This document shows, piece after piece, positions 29,301 to 43,000 of a stretch of DNA of 64,000 nucleotides (position 1 is the stretch's first letter; every line of letters starts with the position of its first letter). The DNA is from Neodontobutis hainanensis. Its lineage: Eukaryota > Chordata > Actinopteri > Gobiiformes > Odontobutidae. The notes beneath the pieces were generated by a model. It saw only the letters and a list, made by a program, of their open reading frames with translations, was not told the DNA's origin and ran no database searches. The stretch is from contig JALDNG010000020.1 of the NCBI GenBank assembly GCA_024349245.1, positions 4,915,001-4,979,000 on the forward strand, written 5' to 3'. The position numbers and the translations under genes are program-made.

Positions 29301-31002
29301 ATTTTATACATCCACTACTATCCTCTGTGAAGGTAAATAACTTTTTAATATAAAGATGTCACAATACCACTTTTTTTTTAAATTCTAGATTATTAAATTA
29401 GAAAATATACAAGAGAATACGTAACTTTAATCATCTGCCATTCTGGTATAATATGGTATAATATTGGCAAATAGTATGTATAAGAGGAAATTAAAGAAGA
29501 GAACTTACAAATTATATCTCCATTATGTTATTCATAAGACAAAAGGCACATTTAGGGAATACTACTGTATAAGTCTACTATTTGCAGTGTTTTTTTGTAC
29601 TTTTTTCTACACTTTTTAAGAAATATTATGAATATTTAAACACTGAATGCACATGTCTTTCCATGAATTTGGTGTGGCTAAAGGCCCCTTCAGCTTCAGT
29701 TGAGGAGGAGGCCAGTTACAATGATGAATAAGGTCAATAAAATGCATATGTTGAGTACTGAAGACCCTGAAAATAACTCCACTTTGAGTGAAACAAAAGA
29801 TGAAAGACTTCATCAGATGAAGCCACTTGAGGAATATGAGTCAGACTATTATTACTGAAGGAGCCGTTGAGTGTGGAGCATGTTTCTTTGGCTCTGAATG
29901 AACAATGTAATTAGGAAGAGCACTTAGTGTGGCTTTGACAAACGATTGAACCAGTCTTAATGAAAGTGTACAATTAAACTGTCCTCTAAACTGATAGCTG
30001 CCACTAATTGCACAAGTCTACGAAAGGGAACTTTTTTTTTCTCTCTATCATGAAATGCAGCCTAGCGTTGATTTGATAGCCCAAATGAGACTACTCAGTG
30101 ATGCTTGACCTGAGATAAAGACTCGTGATATCATTCAATGCAGGGACAGGTCATCTAGTTTCTCTTTCATTTGAAGGCACTGACCCCGCTCCTCCTCCTC
30201 TCCTCCCATATCTTTCATTGAACACTCAGAGCCTTTTGGAGGTTTAAAATAGCCGCGATTAGAAAAGAGAATTCTCAGTCTATCGATGCTACACTACTCG
30301 GTGCCTAAGCTTTATAAAGAAGTGTAAAATGAACCTTAAATCTTAACAAAAGCCATTATCCACAGCAGACTGCCCTTTCTCAGCACACTGATTTAAGTGT
30401 CCACTGGGCTGATCGCAAACTTTGAACACAGATAAGCTGGACGTATATGCTTAAAACATTAGCAGCAGTGGGGTTCCTTTTTCTCTCCACTGTGTTGTTG
30501 ATTATCAAAGCTAGGGAAACTGCAAATAATGACTGCAACTTTGAACAGTAGAGTGCTACAGAGGGCACCGACAGCTGGCAGGATTAATAATAAAGATTGT
30601 CAGTTCCAAATAAAAGCTTGGTCACGCGCAACAATGATATTTTTGTAATATTTAATTAAATCCCATGTTGTAATTTCATGGTTCATAGACTTTAACTGGC
30701 CAGTCAGCATTATCGAATTAAAATAGAGTCTGTCCCGACCCCAGCCGCAATAAATTGAATTTAGAGAGATCAGTCTTCTGATCTTACTCCGAGAAACCAT
30801 TGTGCTGTGGTGTAGTTATATTAAATGTATATTATAAAGGACTTTTCTTTTGTTGTTAAAGATGAAGCAAAGCAAATATTAAAATAAAGATATTAGATAA
30901 AAAAAAAAAAAAAATAAAGATTTTTATTATTTTTATTAATTATAAATAATTATTTTTAGGAGACAAATGAGATTTCTAATTATAATAGAATGTCACTATA
31001 AT

Positions 31003-31054
<52 letters not shown>

Positions 31055-34000
31055 TGTGTATGTAGGTTTAGCAACTTCAAGTTTTTTTGTTTGTTTGTTT
31101 GTTTGTTTTTGCATCAACACCATCAGTCTGAATGTATCTCAAGATGTCAACTGAGTGATGCAGAACTCTGAATTACACCTTGTCACGCATGACTTCTTAG
31201 GAACACCACTTCTTACCCAGTGACATGAGGTACTAATAAACTTTCTGAACCCCCTGCCTTAGCCATGCAGAGTGTACTGGGCTGAGTATTGCAGTAACTC
31301 CATCTAGTGGTACACCGTGATATAACAGGTACCCCAGAGGGCTCTTTCTGAGTCTTCTGTCAATATCTGGGAAATACAACACAATGGCCTCTTCAGAGTA
31401 TGTATCCATCTGTGCACACCAGGATTTGGAGAGGTACATAAAGAGAGGGTCAGGTGTAAATAGTGGGATTTCTTATCAGTGCAACACAATGGCACACAAA
31501 TCAATTTTACAACAATAGAATATGTTACAGATGTGCAAATATGGACATAGGACATTTCTCTTTCTTTTTCTTTGTACATGACTTTTTTATTAAGACATTT
31601 TGTTTATTCAATTAAAACATATCACTCAAAATTGTCATGTTAAAGGAGCGTCCCGAGCTCACTTATATACACAAGAACATGGCAGTCCTGGGTTTGAATA
31701 TTAGACGGGTCATTTGCCCAATGTTATCCCCCTCTATCTTGCCCGTTTCCTGTCAACCTATTGTCTCAACCTACTATTAATGGCAAAAAGGCCTAAAAAA
31801 AATCTTTAAAAATATATAATATTAATAGACTGCTTTGTATTTAGCACTTGTTATTCTGGTTCTTATTACAAATTGAATTATTGATAAAAACACCATAATA
31901 TGCCATACAGTATAACAGATGGAACAAGGCTCAATAAAAGCATTGCTCTGTCCCACCCTTCTTCCTTCACCTCTGAGAGTAGGCGCTGGCTCTGCAGTTT
32001 TCACACAGACAGTCTATATTTACCCTCTGACCTGGTGAAGTGCATCAGAGAGAAACGTTCACCCTTCTGCGTGGCTTCTTTGATGTCATTATCACACCAT
32101 TGACTTCCCACATGACACTAGAGATGATTGAAGAGGAGCGTTAATGATTGTATTTAAGCTTAAGCATAAGCTGTATATTATCGGTAAATACAGACTGAGA
32201 ATTGTAGTAACACAAAGTTGGTGAAAGGTAAAGCTGCTGTCAAGACTACTATAATAGAGATCAAGTCAAAACAGAGACCAGAGTCTATCAAGATAAGTCC
32301 AAGACCTGGGTATAAAGACTGCGTTGAGACCGAAATCCTAACAGGGCAAGATTGAGTCAAGATCTCGAGTAAGTAACCTTGTGAAAGGTATACTTTACGC
32401 TTCAGTTATGCCCACGCACTCACATATGTTGCTTTTGTGGAATTAACGTACATGAAGAAAAAAAAACCTGAAAGCTTAGTAAGAAGAGCTGACATAAAAA
32501 AAAAAAATGCAGCCTCAGTAAAGTGTAATGATCAGAGGTTTTATCAGCCGTATCATTACCGCTCCGGAGCTTCTCGGTAATCCCCTCTCCTCCTGCCTGC
32601 GACCCTTAATGGCTCCTCCTGCCGCATTCTAAATTGATAACATCTGTCAGGGCAGGACAGAGCGGGTTAGGTGGACAGACATCTCGGAGAAACGGCAAAG
32701 GGGAAAATATCAGCTGAGTTTGTAGTGAATGTAAATATTAATGGTGTGATCACATGAGCAGCTTCTCCTATGTGGCTGGAAATTTGGCAGAGGACACCAT
32801 GGTCTTAAGAAGCAGACGGCAGTAATATGGGAGTAAATTATGAGCTAAATAGTTTAATGCTTGAGTAGATTGGCTACGGGGAAGGTTCTATGCTGTTGTG
32901 ATCAGTTATTTCAAGGGTATTTAAAGTAACACAAATCAGTGCTGTAACTGTTCGTTTAGATGTAAATGCACTTTAGAGATGTTTTGGTAACATCATGTTT
33001 AGCTTTAGTTTATAACCATTGCAATGTTAATATATATAAAAATATATATATTATATATCTTTGTCCTTTTTCAATTGCAATCAACTCTAAACAAAAACAA
33101 AACAGATCAAGTTTTATTTAATTTGACTTGAATTGGGGCTCCCAGTCACTTCTCCTTACACACAAAAGCATTCAAAGACCAATTGCGTCTGTGTCCTAAA
33201 GTTGTAAAAGTAATATGACAGCGTGCACACATTCTCAAATGACCATGCTGAGAAAATAAAGTCAGGGTTCATGGAACAGGGAAGCATTGACTGAACAACA
33301 CAGAGAAGCCTTGGCAGGATGTTGTGTTTCTATCCATCACTCGACTCATGAAAGAGGTCTCTGTATTTCTACATCTAGGAACAGTGGGCAGGAAGAAGAT
33401 ACTTTGATGTGGAGCCCTGAGAAAATCTGGTTGGGCAGTGTGTGGATTCCGAGGTTCTTTAAGGGGCTCTGTGCTGCTGGTCCGTGTAGTCAGAGTGCAG
33501 CTTCAGGGTTTGTAACAGGGATCATTTCTGGAAGCTTTTCACTGTGAAAAAGTTAAGACCATTTTTTGAAGGCCCAGTCATGTCTTATCTTTGACATGAA
33601 GGACTATAAGAGATTTTTAATCCAGAAAAATACTGAAGACAAGGCTATATCCTTAGTTTAGCCTTTTACTTTTATACAAACTATTAGCAACTAAGATTAT
33701 TCCCATAGTGTCGCCATGTATCATGCACTGGTCTTGTTTTTTTTAATATATTTGTCTTTTCTAGTTGTTGGCACAGTCACAGTGTAGTCATAACTATAAT
33801 TAGAGCTGAAACAATATCTATATGAATGGTTGTGACTAGGGCTTGTGCTTAACTGGTGGACTAAGTGTATTAAATAAAGAACAAAACAAAGACTCTCAAA
33901 CTTGCTTTATCAAACTGCAAAAAATGTACACTAATTCAATAATGGGTGGAAATAATGGAGGCAATTTTCGGCATTGAGCTCATCTTTTTTCTCTCAAATA

Positions 34001-37000
34001 TTAATGCCATGGAATATCGTATGTAATCTATATGTGGGGAATAAAGAATCAGAAGAATATTAGAATTTGAAGATTGATTTTCCTGCAGCAAAGACTTAAT
34101 ACTTAACAACCTTTATTTTTAGCATTATGAAAAATAATAATTGCTAACATTTTACTTTGAAATGTTAATCTGCACTTTAGAATTGCTTTGTGACAGTTTC
34201 TCACTGCACAATGTCATTTACAAAGAGTGGAACATATTAGATTTCCAAAGTAGATGCAGGTTTAGTGTTTGTTTCCTTTTTCTTTTTTTCTTTTTTTTAC
34301 CTTTTTAACTATGTCATGCTACAAACTTGTGGATTTTCTGACAAATTGTTCAAAAAGAACACTCGGTAGCAAAGCTGGACCTCATACCCAAACTCTTTTT
34401 TATAGATAGACAGACAGACAGTCAGATAGACAGACTTTATTGGTCCCCAAGGGGAAACTAGTCTCATGTGGATCTTATTACATGTATACATAAAGACACA
34501 ACAAAGGTTACAAGCCACACTATGCAGCCCATTTCTACAAGGCACAATAATCTTCAGGAAAATGAAATAGAGGAGTGTACAGACATACCAACTACAGTTG
34601 CCGTTACAACAAACGTAACATAAACATCCTGGCAAAATAAAATATTGATGGTATGTATCAAAATGTGGCTTTTCAATATATTCTAGGTTGACTTTAATTT
34701 TAAAAGTCAACATATAAATGAATAAGGAATTTATGTGATGCTCCTTGAAGTCAGTCAATGACGTGAGAGAGGCTTTATTAAAGCTAGACTTTGGTCCAAT
34801 GCAGAGGTATTGCATTATACAACAACACACATTTTGTCTCTTTTGCACATCTCCGACTGAGAGAAAGAAGCATCGTTCAAATGACTTTTGGTGCAAGTAC
34901 AAGTTCATTTCTTTGTGCTGACAAATGTTGCTACAAATTCTCTCTGCCCTGAGCTCTGTTGTGCTACAGCCAAAATTTGGAATTGCAGAAGTGGAGAAAT
35001 AAATGAAAGGGAGAATAAGCAGTGGAAAGGTGAAGTTTTGATACCCAGAGCTAGTAACCTTTCTGCTAATGAGTAGTTTGGAGACTCGTCTTGCTGCCGG
35101 TGGCCTTTACAGAGTTCAGAGGACATTTTCTAAAAGTATTGGCTTTTCTCTTTACCTTTATTTAGCCCTAGATGAGATGGATGGCTCACACTTGCACTTT
35201 TGCAGCACAAAACTGCTTAGTCATACAGTCGAGACAATAAACATGAATCTTATCTGGCCAATTACAAACTGCACTAGGACCCGTAATTAGAGGCTATACG
35301 AGGCCTTTGCTGTTACAGTGGTCGTTAGTGACAATAAACAACATCCACTCTGGCTGTGTTTGTGTGTACCAGGTGGAGAGGTAACCAAGCCCCGGTTTAC
35401 GCAGTACTTCCGAGGGAGCCTGTCCGGACTGACCATTCGACCTGGGAAGATTGAGAGTCAAAAAGTCATTTCTTGTCTGCAGGCCTGCAAAGAAGGGCTA
35501 GACATTAACTCACTTGAAAGTCTGGATAAGAGTATAAAGGTAAGGCTGCACCCACTGATTCAATACAGTTGAGTTAAATGGTCATTTTAATGAAAAGTAG
35601 AGAACCTACAATGCACAACGAACAGCATTGTTCTTTTTTCATTCTTTGTGCCATTTGTCTGCTTGTGTATCACAACAAAGAAACTGTTATGCGTTGCCAA
35701 CTTTTGGAAATCCATTGTCAGCAGGCAATAAAACCTAAAGGACATTACATTACCAAAGCTCTTCTTGAGCTGATGTGTAAGGCTGGTTAAAATAATGAGC
35801 CCAATGAAAGTAGTAACTAATATTTAAAGATGGCTGACGAGAAGGACATACTAAACCATAAACTATACAAACTGAAAACAGTTACAAAAACAAACCGTTT
35901 TAAAATATACAGCCTCAAAACATTATTTGGGTGGACATGAAAGTAAGTGACCTGGAGCCATAGTGTCTTACTGTGTTAGAATTCTGAGATAATAACATTA
36001 CAAAATTTTACAAAAAATAAAAATAAATCCCTGTAAAATAAGCAACTCTTTTGGCCACAAAACCATTTCTGTTGGTAGTAACTTTCTGCTCATGCGACTC
36101 AAAATGTTTACAATCAACAAACTGAAAGGTGGGACAAAAACATAGACTGTTCCAATACAGTTCCACAAAGTCAAACTTGTACACATCTGATGAAAGTCAA
36201 TGTTTAAATTTTCTTATGAGAATATAATTTTAAGCTGCCTGTTTCTGTTGAAGTGCTGACAGATTCCATTCGATCTCAGTTGACACGAAGGATGCTATTT
36301 CTCTGAACCACTGCAACTAATTCACCAGTTGCATCGCATGAAACTACAACACCCTCCCCCCACCTACATCCCCCACCCCAAACAAGCAGCTCGGCTAATC
36401 CATCTCCCAGCTCTGTGGAAGATAGAGGACAAACAAGATAGATGGGGGTTTGTGTAGACCTAAAGCAGCTCCCTTTTTTCAGCCAGCCTCCGCCTCATGC
36501 TCTTTGTTTCAGGCTTTCTCTACCTCAGCTCTTTGCAATGCACTGAGCTGATGTAAGGAATCTTCCTTGAGTTTTTTTTGGGGGGGGGGATGGGGACAAG
36601 GGGGGATGAAGAAGGGGTAAAGAAGAACCTCTCTAAAGATCCTGGAGTTTATCTTTTAAGAGCTTTTTTTTTTTCAGCCTGCTGCACTCTTCTGGCTCTC
36701 ATAAGTCCACCGGAGGATTAAGGCCACCGTTTAGCCTAACAGGTGGAGGGCTGGCACAGCACAATCAGAGGAGAATAACAGGGGAGGGAAGAGGAGACAG
36801 AGAGAGGTGGTGGATACAGCGACCAAGCACAGGAGATAAGAGGATACAGGACGGGGGTGTGAAGGGGAAAATGACAGGGAGTGTAGAGTGTATGGAGGGC
36901 CCCATGGAGTGCCAAAGTACTGCCACCCCGCTGATGAGAGCCAGTTTTAAGAAATAGGAGACACTGAGTACAGCTTCTGGCAGAAACCTCTTTAGAGAAG

Positions 37001-40000
37001 AAACGGCTCTCAAATTTCCATACCATCAAACTCTGCAGGAGAACACACGCTGCTCTTAAAGACTACACTTGTGCGCACAAGTGGGGTCTCTGCTGGGTGT
37101 GCACTAAAAAGTTTTTCTGTTCAACTTGGTTCAGTGGGTAAAGCCCAAAATATTTAAGTCTTAATAAAATTATAAGTTTATCTTGTATTTTGAATTGCAT
37201 TGATGTCTATATTCCATTGTAAACACCGTAAATCAGCTACGCAGTCACACATTAGACAAAACTGATCTTATATTCCCCAGGAGCTAAGTAGAAGGAGGAC
37301 ATGACAGGTTCTATATGAATAATATTTCCGGGTGATGTTATGTTTTAAGCTTTTCTCTGTGCTGTAGTTCCACTTTAACCCAGCGCAGTCCATCCTGGTG
37401 ATGGAGGGAGAGGACCTGGAAAACATAAACACTGCTGTGAGGAAAGTCTCCTACATCAACTCCCGACAGTTCCCCACTCCAGGCATCAGACGGCTGCACA
37501 TCTCCACCACTGTCCAGTACGTACAGCGCTCCTCCGTTATCTTCTTACACTTGTTTCACTTTTTGAACACCACATCCTTCCCTTTGTTCTCCCTGTGTAT
37601 GCAAATGTTAACTCATCTTGTGTTAAGTGTTAAAGAAACACAGCAGATATCACAGCTCGACTCAAACATTGATCCCAGCCTTTCTTACTGTTTCTTCTTT
37701 TCCTCCGCTGTCACTTCCCTTTTCCTTTAATAAACCATTTTCTGTTCACTGCTGCCACCGGGGGCCAGTTTTTACATTTTCATGTCATGTTTTAATAATT
37801 CTGCTCGGGTTTTGCCAGAGGAATAGGAGAAAATGAGAGCGGGAGATTGAGAGAGAGTGAGGCTGGCTGGTAAAACAGCCTCCCTGGGCGACTTAGCATT
37901 AAAATTCATGATTGTTTTAAATATATGTTGCCCCCTGCAGCACTGCCCTGGGGGTTTACTCGCCGCCCCCCTGTTGGGTTCGATGCACGGCTGGGGGACA
38001 CACAGCTACAACAAACACAGCAGCAGTCAGCAGTGTTGCTGGTGAGGAGGCAGTCGTCTTAGCTCGTGGCGTGGCGATTATCAAGGACTACATTATGCTA
38101 ATGATAGCTCAGCTTGTGTCATTTTTAAATGTTTAAATTAAGTCTTTTTTTCCCTCTCACCCCGACTGCTGACTGCTGTGCTACTGAGTTTAGTGGTCTG
38201 TCTGTATTATAATGCAGGACTACATGGGTATTGTTAAAAACTGAGGCTGTAGCTCACTTTGTAGACTGTATTCCATGCACACGGGAGACCTGGCTTTAAT
38301 CCTCATTGGGTCATTTGCCCAATGTCACTCCCCTCACTCTCACCTTGTTTCCTCTGTATCTACTATATCAAACATCCAGCACCTCTACCAAAAAAACATT
38401 TTTCTTTATGAAGAAACTATATATGTTCATGCTAATTATATAATGGCATATTTACTGTACAAGGATAGGAAACACTTAAAACACTAAATGTGTTCAATGT
38501 AAGCAAAGCAATTAATTCAACAGTTTCAAGATTGAAATGTTTTGATAGCAATCAACATTTTTTATTACTTACCAGAAACTAAAAAAGACTGGCACAACAT
38601 ATTATTACAGATACATAGAGATTATAAATTAATTTTTTATCTTAACAAGCTATTTTTGCTGATGTCTAATGGTCTCAATTACTCTCAACACAAGAAAACA
38701 ATTAAGCAAACTGGCTTTCTCATATTATTTCTTTAGAAAAGGGGTTTAAATAGCACTTTATGATTGATTACAAACGTACATATAAATGTGTGGACACTGG
38801 GAACATAATTAAAAAATTCTTCTCAGTGTGGTCTAATGTTGCTCAGATTCTCAGTTTAGTAGATTAGGTAGAAGTTGGAAGGTGGAGAGTTCCCAGGATA
38901 AATTATTTACATCCGAGAAAATGTCATTCAAACCTACACAGCCCTCGGTAGAGCTGCGGGAAAATGTGTGTGAGCGGCTCACACAACAGCGACATGCCAC
39001 TGACATAGATAGTATTTATGTGTATAGGAAAAGAAATAGTGTAAAAAATAGCTTGGTCCCATATTTACTCATATGCATGCAAAAGAATTAGTGAATCTAA
39101 ATTGCTCGTCAGTTGTCCATCATAGTCACGTATTTAAGTGTCAGACCTGGGATTATCTGGCGGGTGTCCAGGGTATCCTCTGCCTCACACCCAGTTCAAA
39201 GCAGCTGGGATAGCCTTGTTTTATGTATGTTTGACATGGTGCCAGTCAAACCAACACAACACAGAGTGCAGATCTAATCAAGCAACTGGAAAACTGTGGG
39301 TGGATTGGACATCACTGACTTGACAATGGCACTGATGGTTGTATGTGAGGAGAATAGAAATAATTGGAATATATTAGTGCACACTAACTAACACTCGGTT
39401 GACTCACCCATTGGGACAATATTGTTGATCTGAAGCTGAATATAGTGTAGTTCACAAAATAACATGAAGTTTTGTGGAGATAAAAATGTCGTTTACTTAT
39501 TTGTTAGATGCAACTTTGCTGGAAAATCGGCTAATTATGCAACTGGAGTGTAAAATGTGTGATCTAACCTTTCGCATGATTCTTTTGCTTAAGTTTAGTT
39601 TGTCCTTCGAGACAGCAGTAGACATCTGGAATAGATATCATACAAATAGAATTTTTACCTCCATAATGCAGTAGTACATATGTGTTATAATGGATAAGAG
39701 ATCAGACTGAGGATACAGAGGCGCAGATATCTAACAGAAGCCAGCTTATCAAAGTCCGTGGTGGGAAGAGTGCTAAAGGTTGCAGCTGAATGAGTCATTA
39801 TGTACAAAGGCACAACAGGTGCTGAGGCAGTAAAACTGTGTTATTGGAAAATTAATTATGAGATTTTATGAGAGGCCTTTACAAGTGTTTGTATAAATTA
39901 TAATGTAGTTTGCTCTGGAAACAAAAAATCATAACGCGGGTGTATACCGCTGTGTACTACTTTGCCTCAGCTGCAGTTGTGATTGTTGAAGCTATTTTTA

Positions 40001-43000
40001 TTTTCTTTCTTGGAATTACTCCATAACAACATTTTTTGCAGCATGCCAAGATCAATAGTTTGTCTTAAAGCATAGTTTTTCTTTCAGAACATTGAATGTG
40101 CTGTGGTTGCCATGGCGCTGAGACTGACGAGTCTAGGCCCAGTTAAAATCTCTGCATCTATTTGTGAGGATTTATGTATTTATCGTCACATTGTACAGAA
40201 TAAACCCAAACAACTCTGAAACTGACAAAAGCTACAAACAAACCGTCCTCAAAACAGGCTCAGATCTGATCTCTTGATCTTATTTATAACAGTGATTATG
40301 GAATAAAAAATTAATTAGACAAATAACACAATTAAATTATACATATATTGAAATGATAGTTACTTTACCTTGTTTTTAGGCCATAGACCCTCAGAGTAAA
40401 ATGTTTGTTAATGTATTCATTTACTTTAAACCCCAACAGCGTTACAAGAAACATCATGAACTTCATTAAACTGTAGTTTTTCTTTCCTAGCTGTTATGTC
40501 TTTTTATTTTCCTGATGCTTATGACAAAGATTATTTCATTATTTAATCTGATTTCAAACAAGTAAGATACTTAATAAATAAACAATAATAACTCTTCGTA
40601 CTACGAACATGATTAATATCTAATAACTGGTTGAGTGAAGAAAAAGCCTCCCCAAACTGTAGCGGACAGTGTCTCTACTAAATAAACCGAGAAGTTAATT
40701 AATTTCAGCAAATGCAATTAATTTTGTCTCGCACTGATTCCTGTTATCAGCGATTACTGTAGGCATCAGGACATAAATGTAACCAGTGCAAATCTTGGCC
40801 CTTTAAGGCTCCCTTGTCATATTTCTTTATAATTAACTTGGACTGGCTCCAGGATGCTTTTTGCAGCTCGGTGGGCCCACGAAGCTGCCGTCTCCCCGCT
40901 TCAGTGAGTTTGTATCTCCCACTGCTCACAACAATGGCTTAGTGCCCGAAACAGCCAAAAGACACGCAGCACCAACAGTCGCCGCAAGAACAACAAAAGA
41001 GATTACACGATGGCCTCAAACCTGGTTTTGTCGGGAACCGGGGCCTCAAACGATTGGCTGTTGCAGATTAGACACAAAAGTTGGGTTTGCATAAAGATGA
41101 CAGGGATTTAATTTAAAAAAATATGTTGATACAATAAAGAAAAAACATATAACTGAACAGAAAATGGATGCTTCTTCTGGTGGCTTTATTAAATCTGTTC
41201 ATCCAAGATAGGTTGCTTACAGAGCTATGCTTGTGACCAAATCAAGAGGAAGGTTTACAAATTTATTCTGAAAGTCCATCTTTTTTTGCCCAAACTGTCC
41301 TGATATGTCAAGATATAAAGTCAAACTGAAGTCTCTCTCACACACTTACATGCTACTGATGAAGTTAATCACTTTTATACATTTGACATGTCAGTTGTAA
41401 TAATGCTGTGTTTATTTCCGTTACATATACTGTTTATTATCATTTAATTTGCAGTAAGACTTCCTTTGCTGTAGGGAAAAGAAAGAGATTTATCAAAAGG
41501 GTTAGTGTATCAGAGTTTTACTGCTCGTCTAAATAGACACATAACAGCTGGGATCTTATTTGGTTAAGCTTGCAGGTTTCCTTTGCAGGAGAAGCTTGTT
41601 ATAATGCTTGTTAACAGCACTTGCTATTATTTCCTTCTGTAGCTTGTTACGAGACTACAGTGGGGAAAGGAGAAAGCACTGCTGTCCCTCCTACTGACAG
41701 ATGTTTGTGTGCTTGAAAGGCCTTGGTAAAATAAAGAAGAAAATCTGACTGATTGTTCAGCTTTCACGGTTTACAGCCCCACCACAACCCTACATAGAGC
41801 CCCTCCCTCTATCCGTTTGTCCTTCTCATTTGAATGTGTCTTGTTTGTGTCTGTTAGATTGATGGCTAATCTGCAAGACTTTGCGTGTGCATGTGAATAT
41901 CAAACACAAATCACTGTCAGATGTCTGCATTCATTTGTGTGGATTTGTGCGTACAGACGGCAAATATGGCAGGTGTGTGCGCTGGTGTTGTGCGGGCTTA
42001 GGGTTTTCTAGCTTAAGTCCTAGAGAGCTGATATGTGTCCGTTCATTCAAGGTTGCCAGAGGATGCTGTGCGTTTAAACACGTGCTATCACACGCCGGCA
42101 GGCAGGCTGGGGCGGGAGACGGCATGTATGAAAACACTGCTGCGGGCCTGTGTCTGCTGCAGAGCCCAAACACTGTGTTTTCAACCATAAATAACTGCAT
42201 ATGATTTGGTTCAGTCCTGTTTGTGTTGATAAGCTTTAGCATCCCAATAATGGGCAGATTCAATGAAGAAGATTTAAAGGCTGTTTAAATGGATTATATG
42301 TAGTTCTGACATTTTCAAAGTCCATTTATCAACACCATATGTGGTATAGTGTGATAACCCAGCATCCCTGCAGAACTTTAAATCACAGTTTACTACAGTT
42401 TTTACAACACTTTCAGTTTCACAGCAGTAACAAGATGTTCTAAATGGCACTTTGAGCGTTATGAGCGAGGATTTGAGCGAGGATGATTAGAGCTGAGGTT
42501 GTACAAACTAGATTGAGAACCAATCTAACAAGAACAGCAGTTTCTGAAACTTTATATATTGGTAGCACATAGCATTGACAACTTTGGTTAGAGCTGTTTT
42601 ATTGTTTTACTTTTTTTCTCCTAAAAATCTTGCTGCATTCACTGTATAAAAATTATATATAAATCTTTACAAAGAAACCAAAAAACATGCCTTAGAATCT
42701 ACAGTGTTGTATATACTGGTGTGAAAGACATTACATCCTGGAAACATTTCTATTGTGTCTGGCATTTGCAGGTGTTTTGGAGAAGACACGTGTATTACTA
42801 TCCCAGACATCGACGCAGTTGTCATGGTGCTGCAGCCGAGCGAGCCCCGGATCACCATCACAGGAGTGGAGAGGCTGAGCTGGCCTGCGTCAGACCTGCG
42901 GGTGCCAGAGGGCATCGCTTTGTTCCAGGACCTCCACATCATCAGCACAGTGAAGAGGACAGACAGCACCACACAGCACCACACAGGTACAAGGCCTGCT

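Larger units (their letters stand above)
29263..35372 (+). other. clstn2 intron, 6.1 kb
   Basis: Contains a 16-base A run at 30899-30914, a (TG)n at 31005-31060 followed by (TTTG)n at 31081-31110, a SINE at about 31642-31800, an (AT)n at 33030-33059 and an (AGAC)n plus retroposon end at 34401-34459. A 199-residue minus-strand open frame at 34309-34908 is judged non-coding. Confidence 0.8.

Noticed and set aside
34309..34908. A 199-residue minus-strand open frame
   Set aside because: It runs through a microsatellite and a retroposon end, has no domain, and is Cys/Tyr/Phe-rich in the way of random AT-rich frames.
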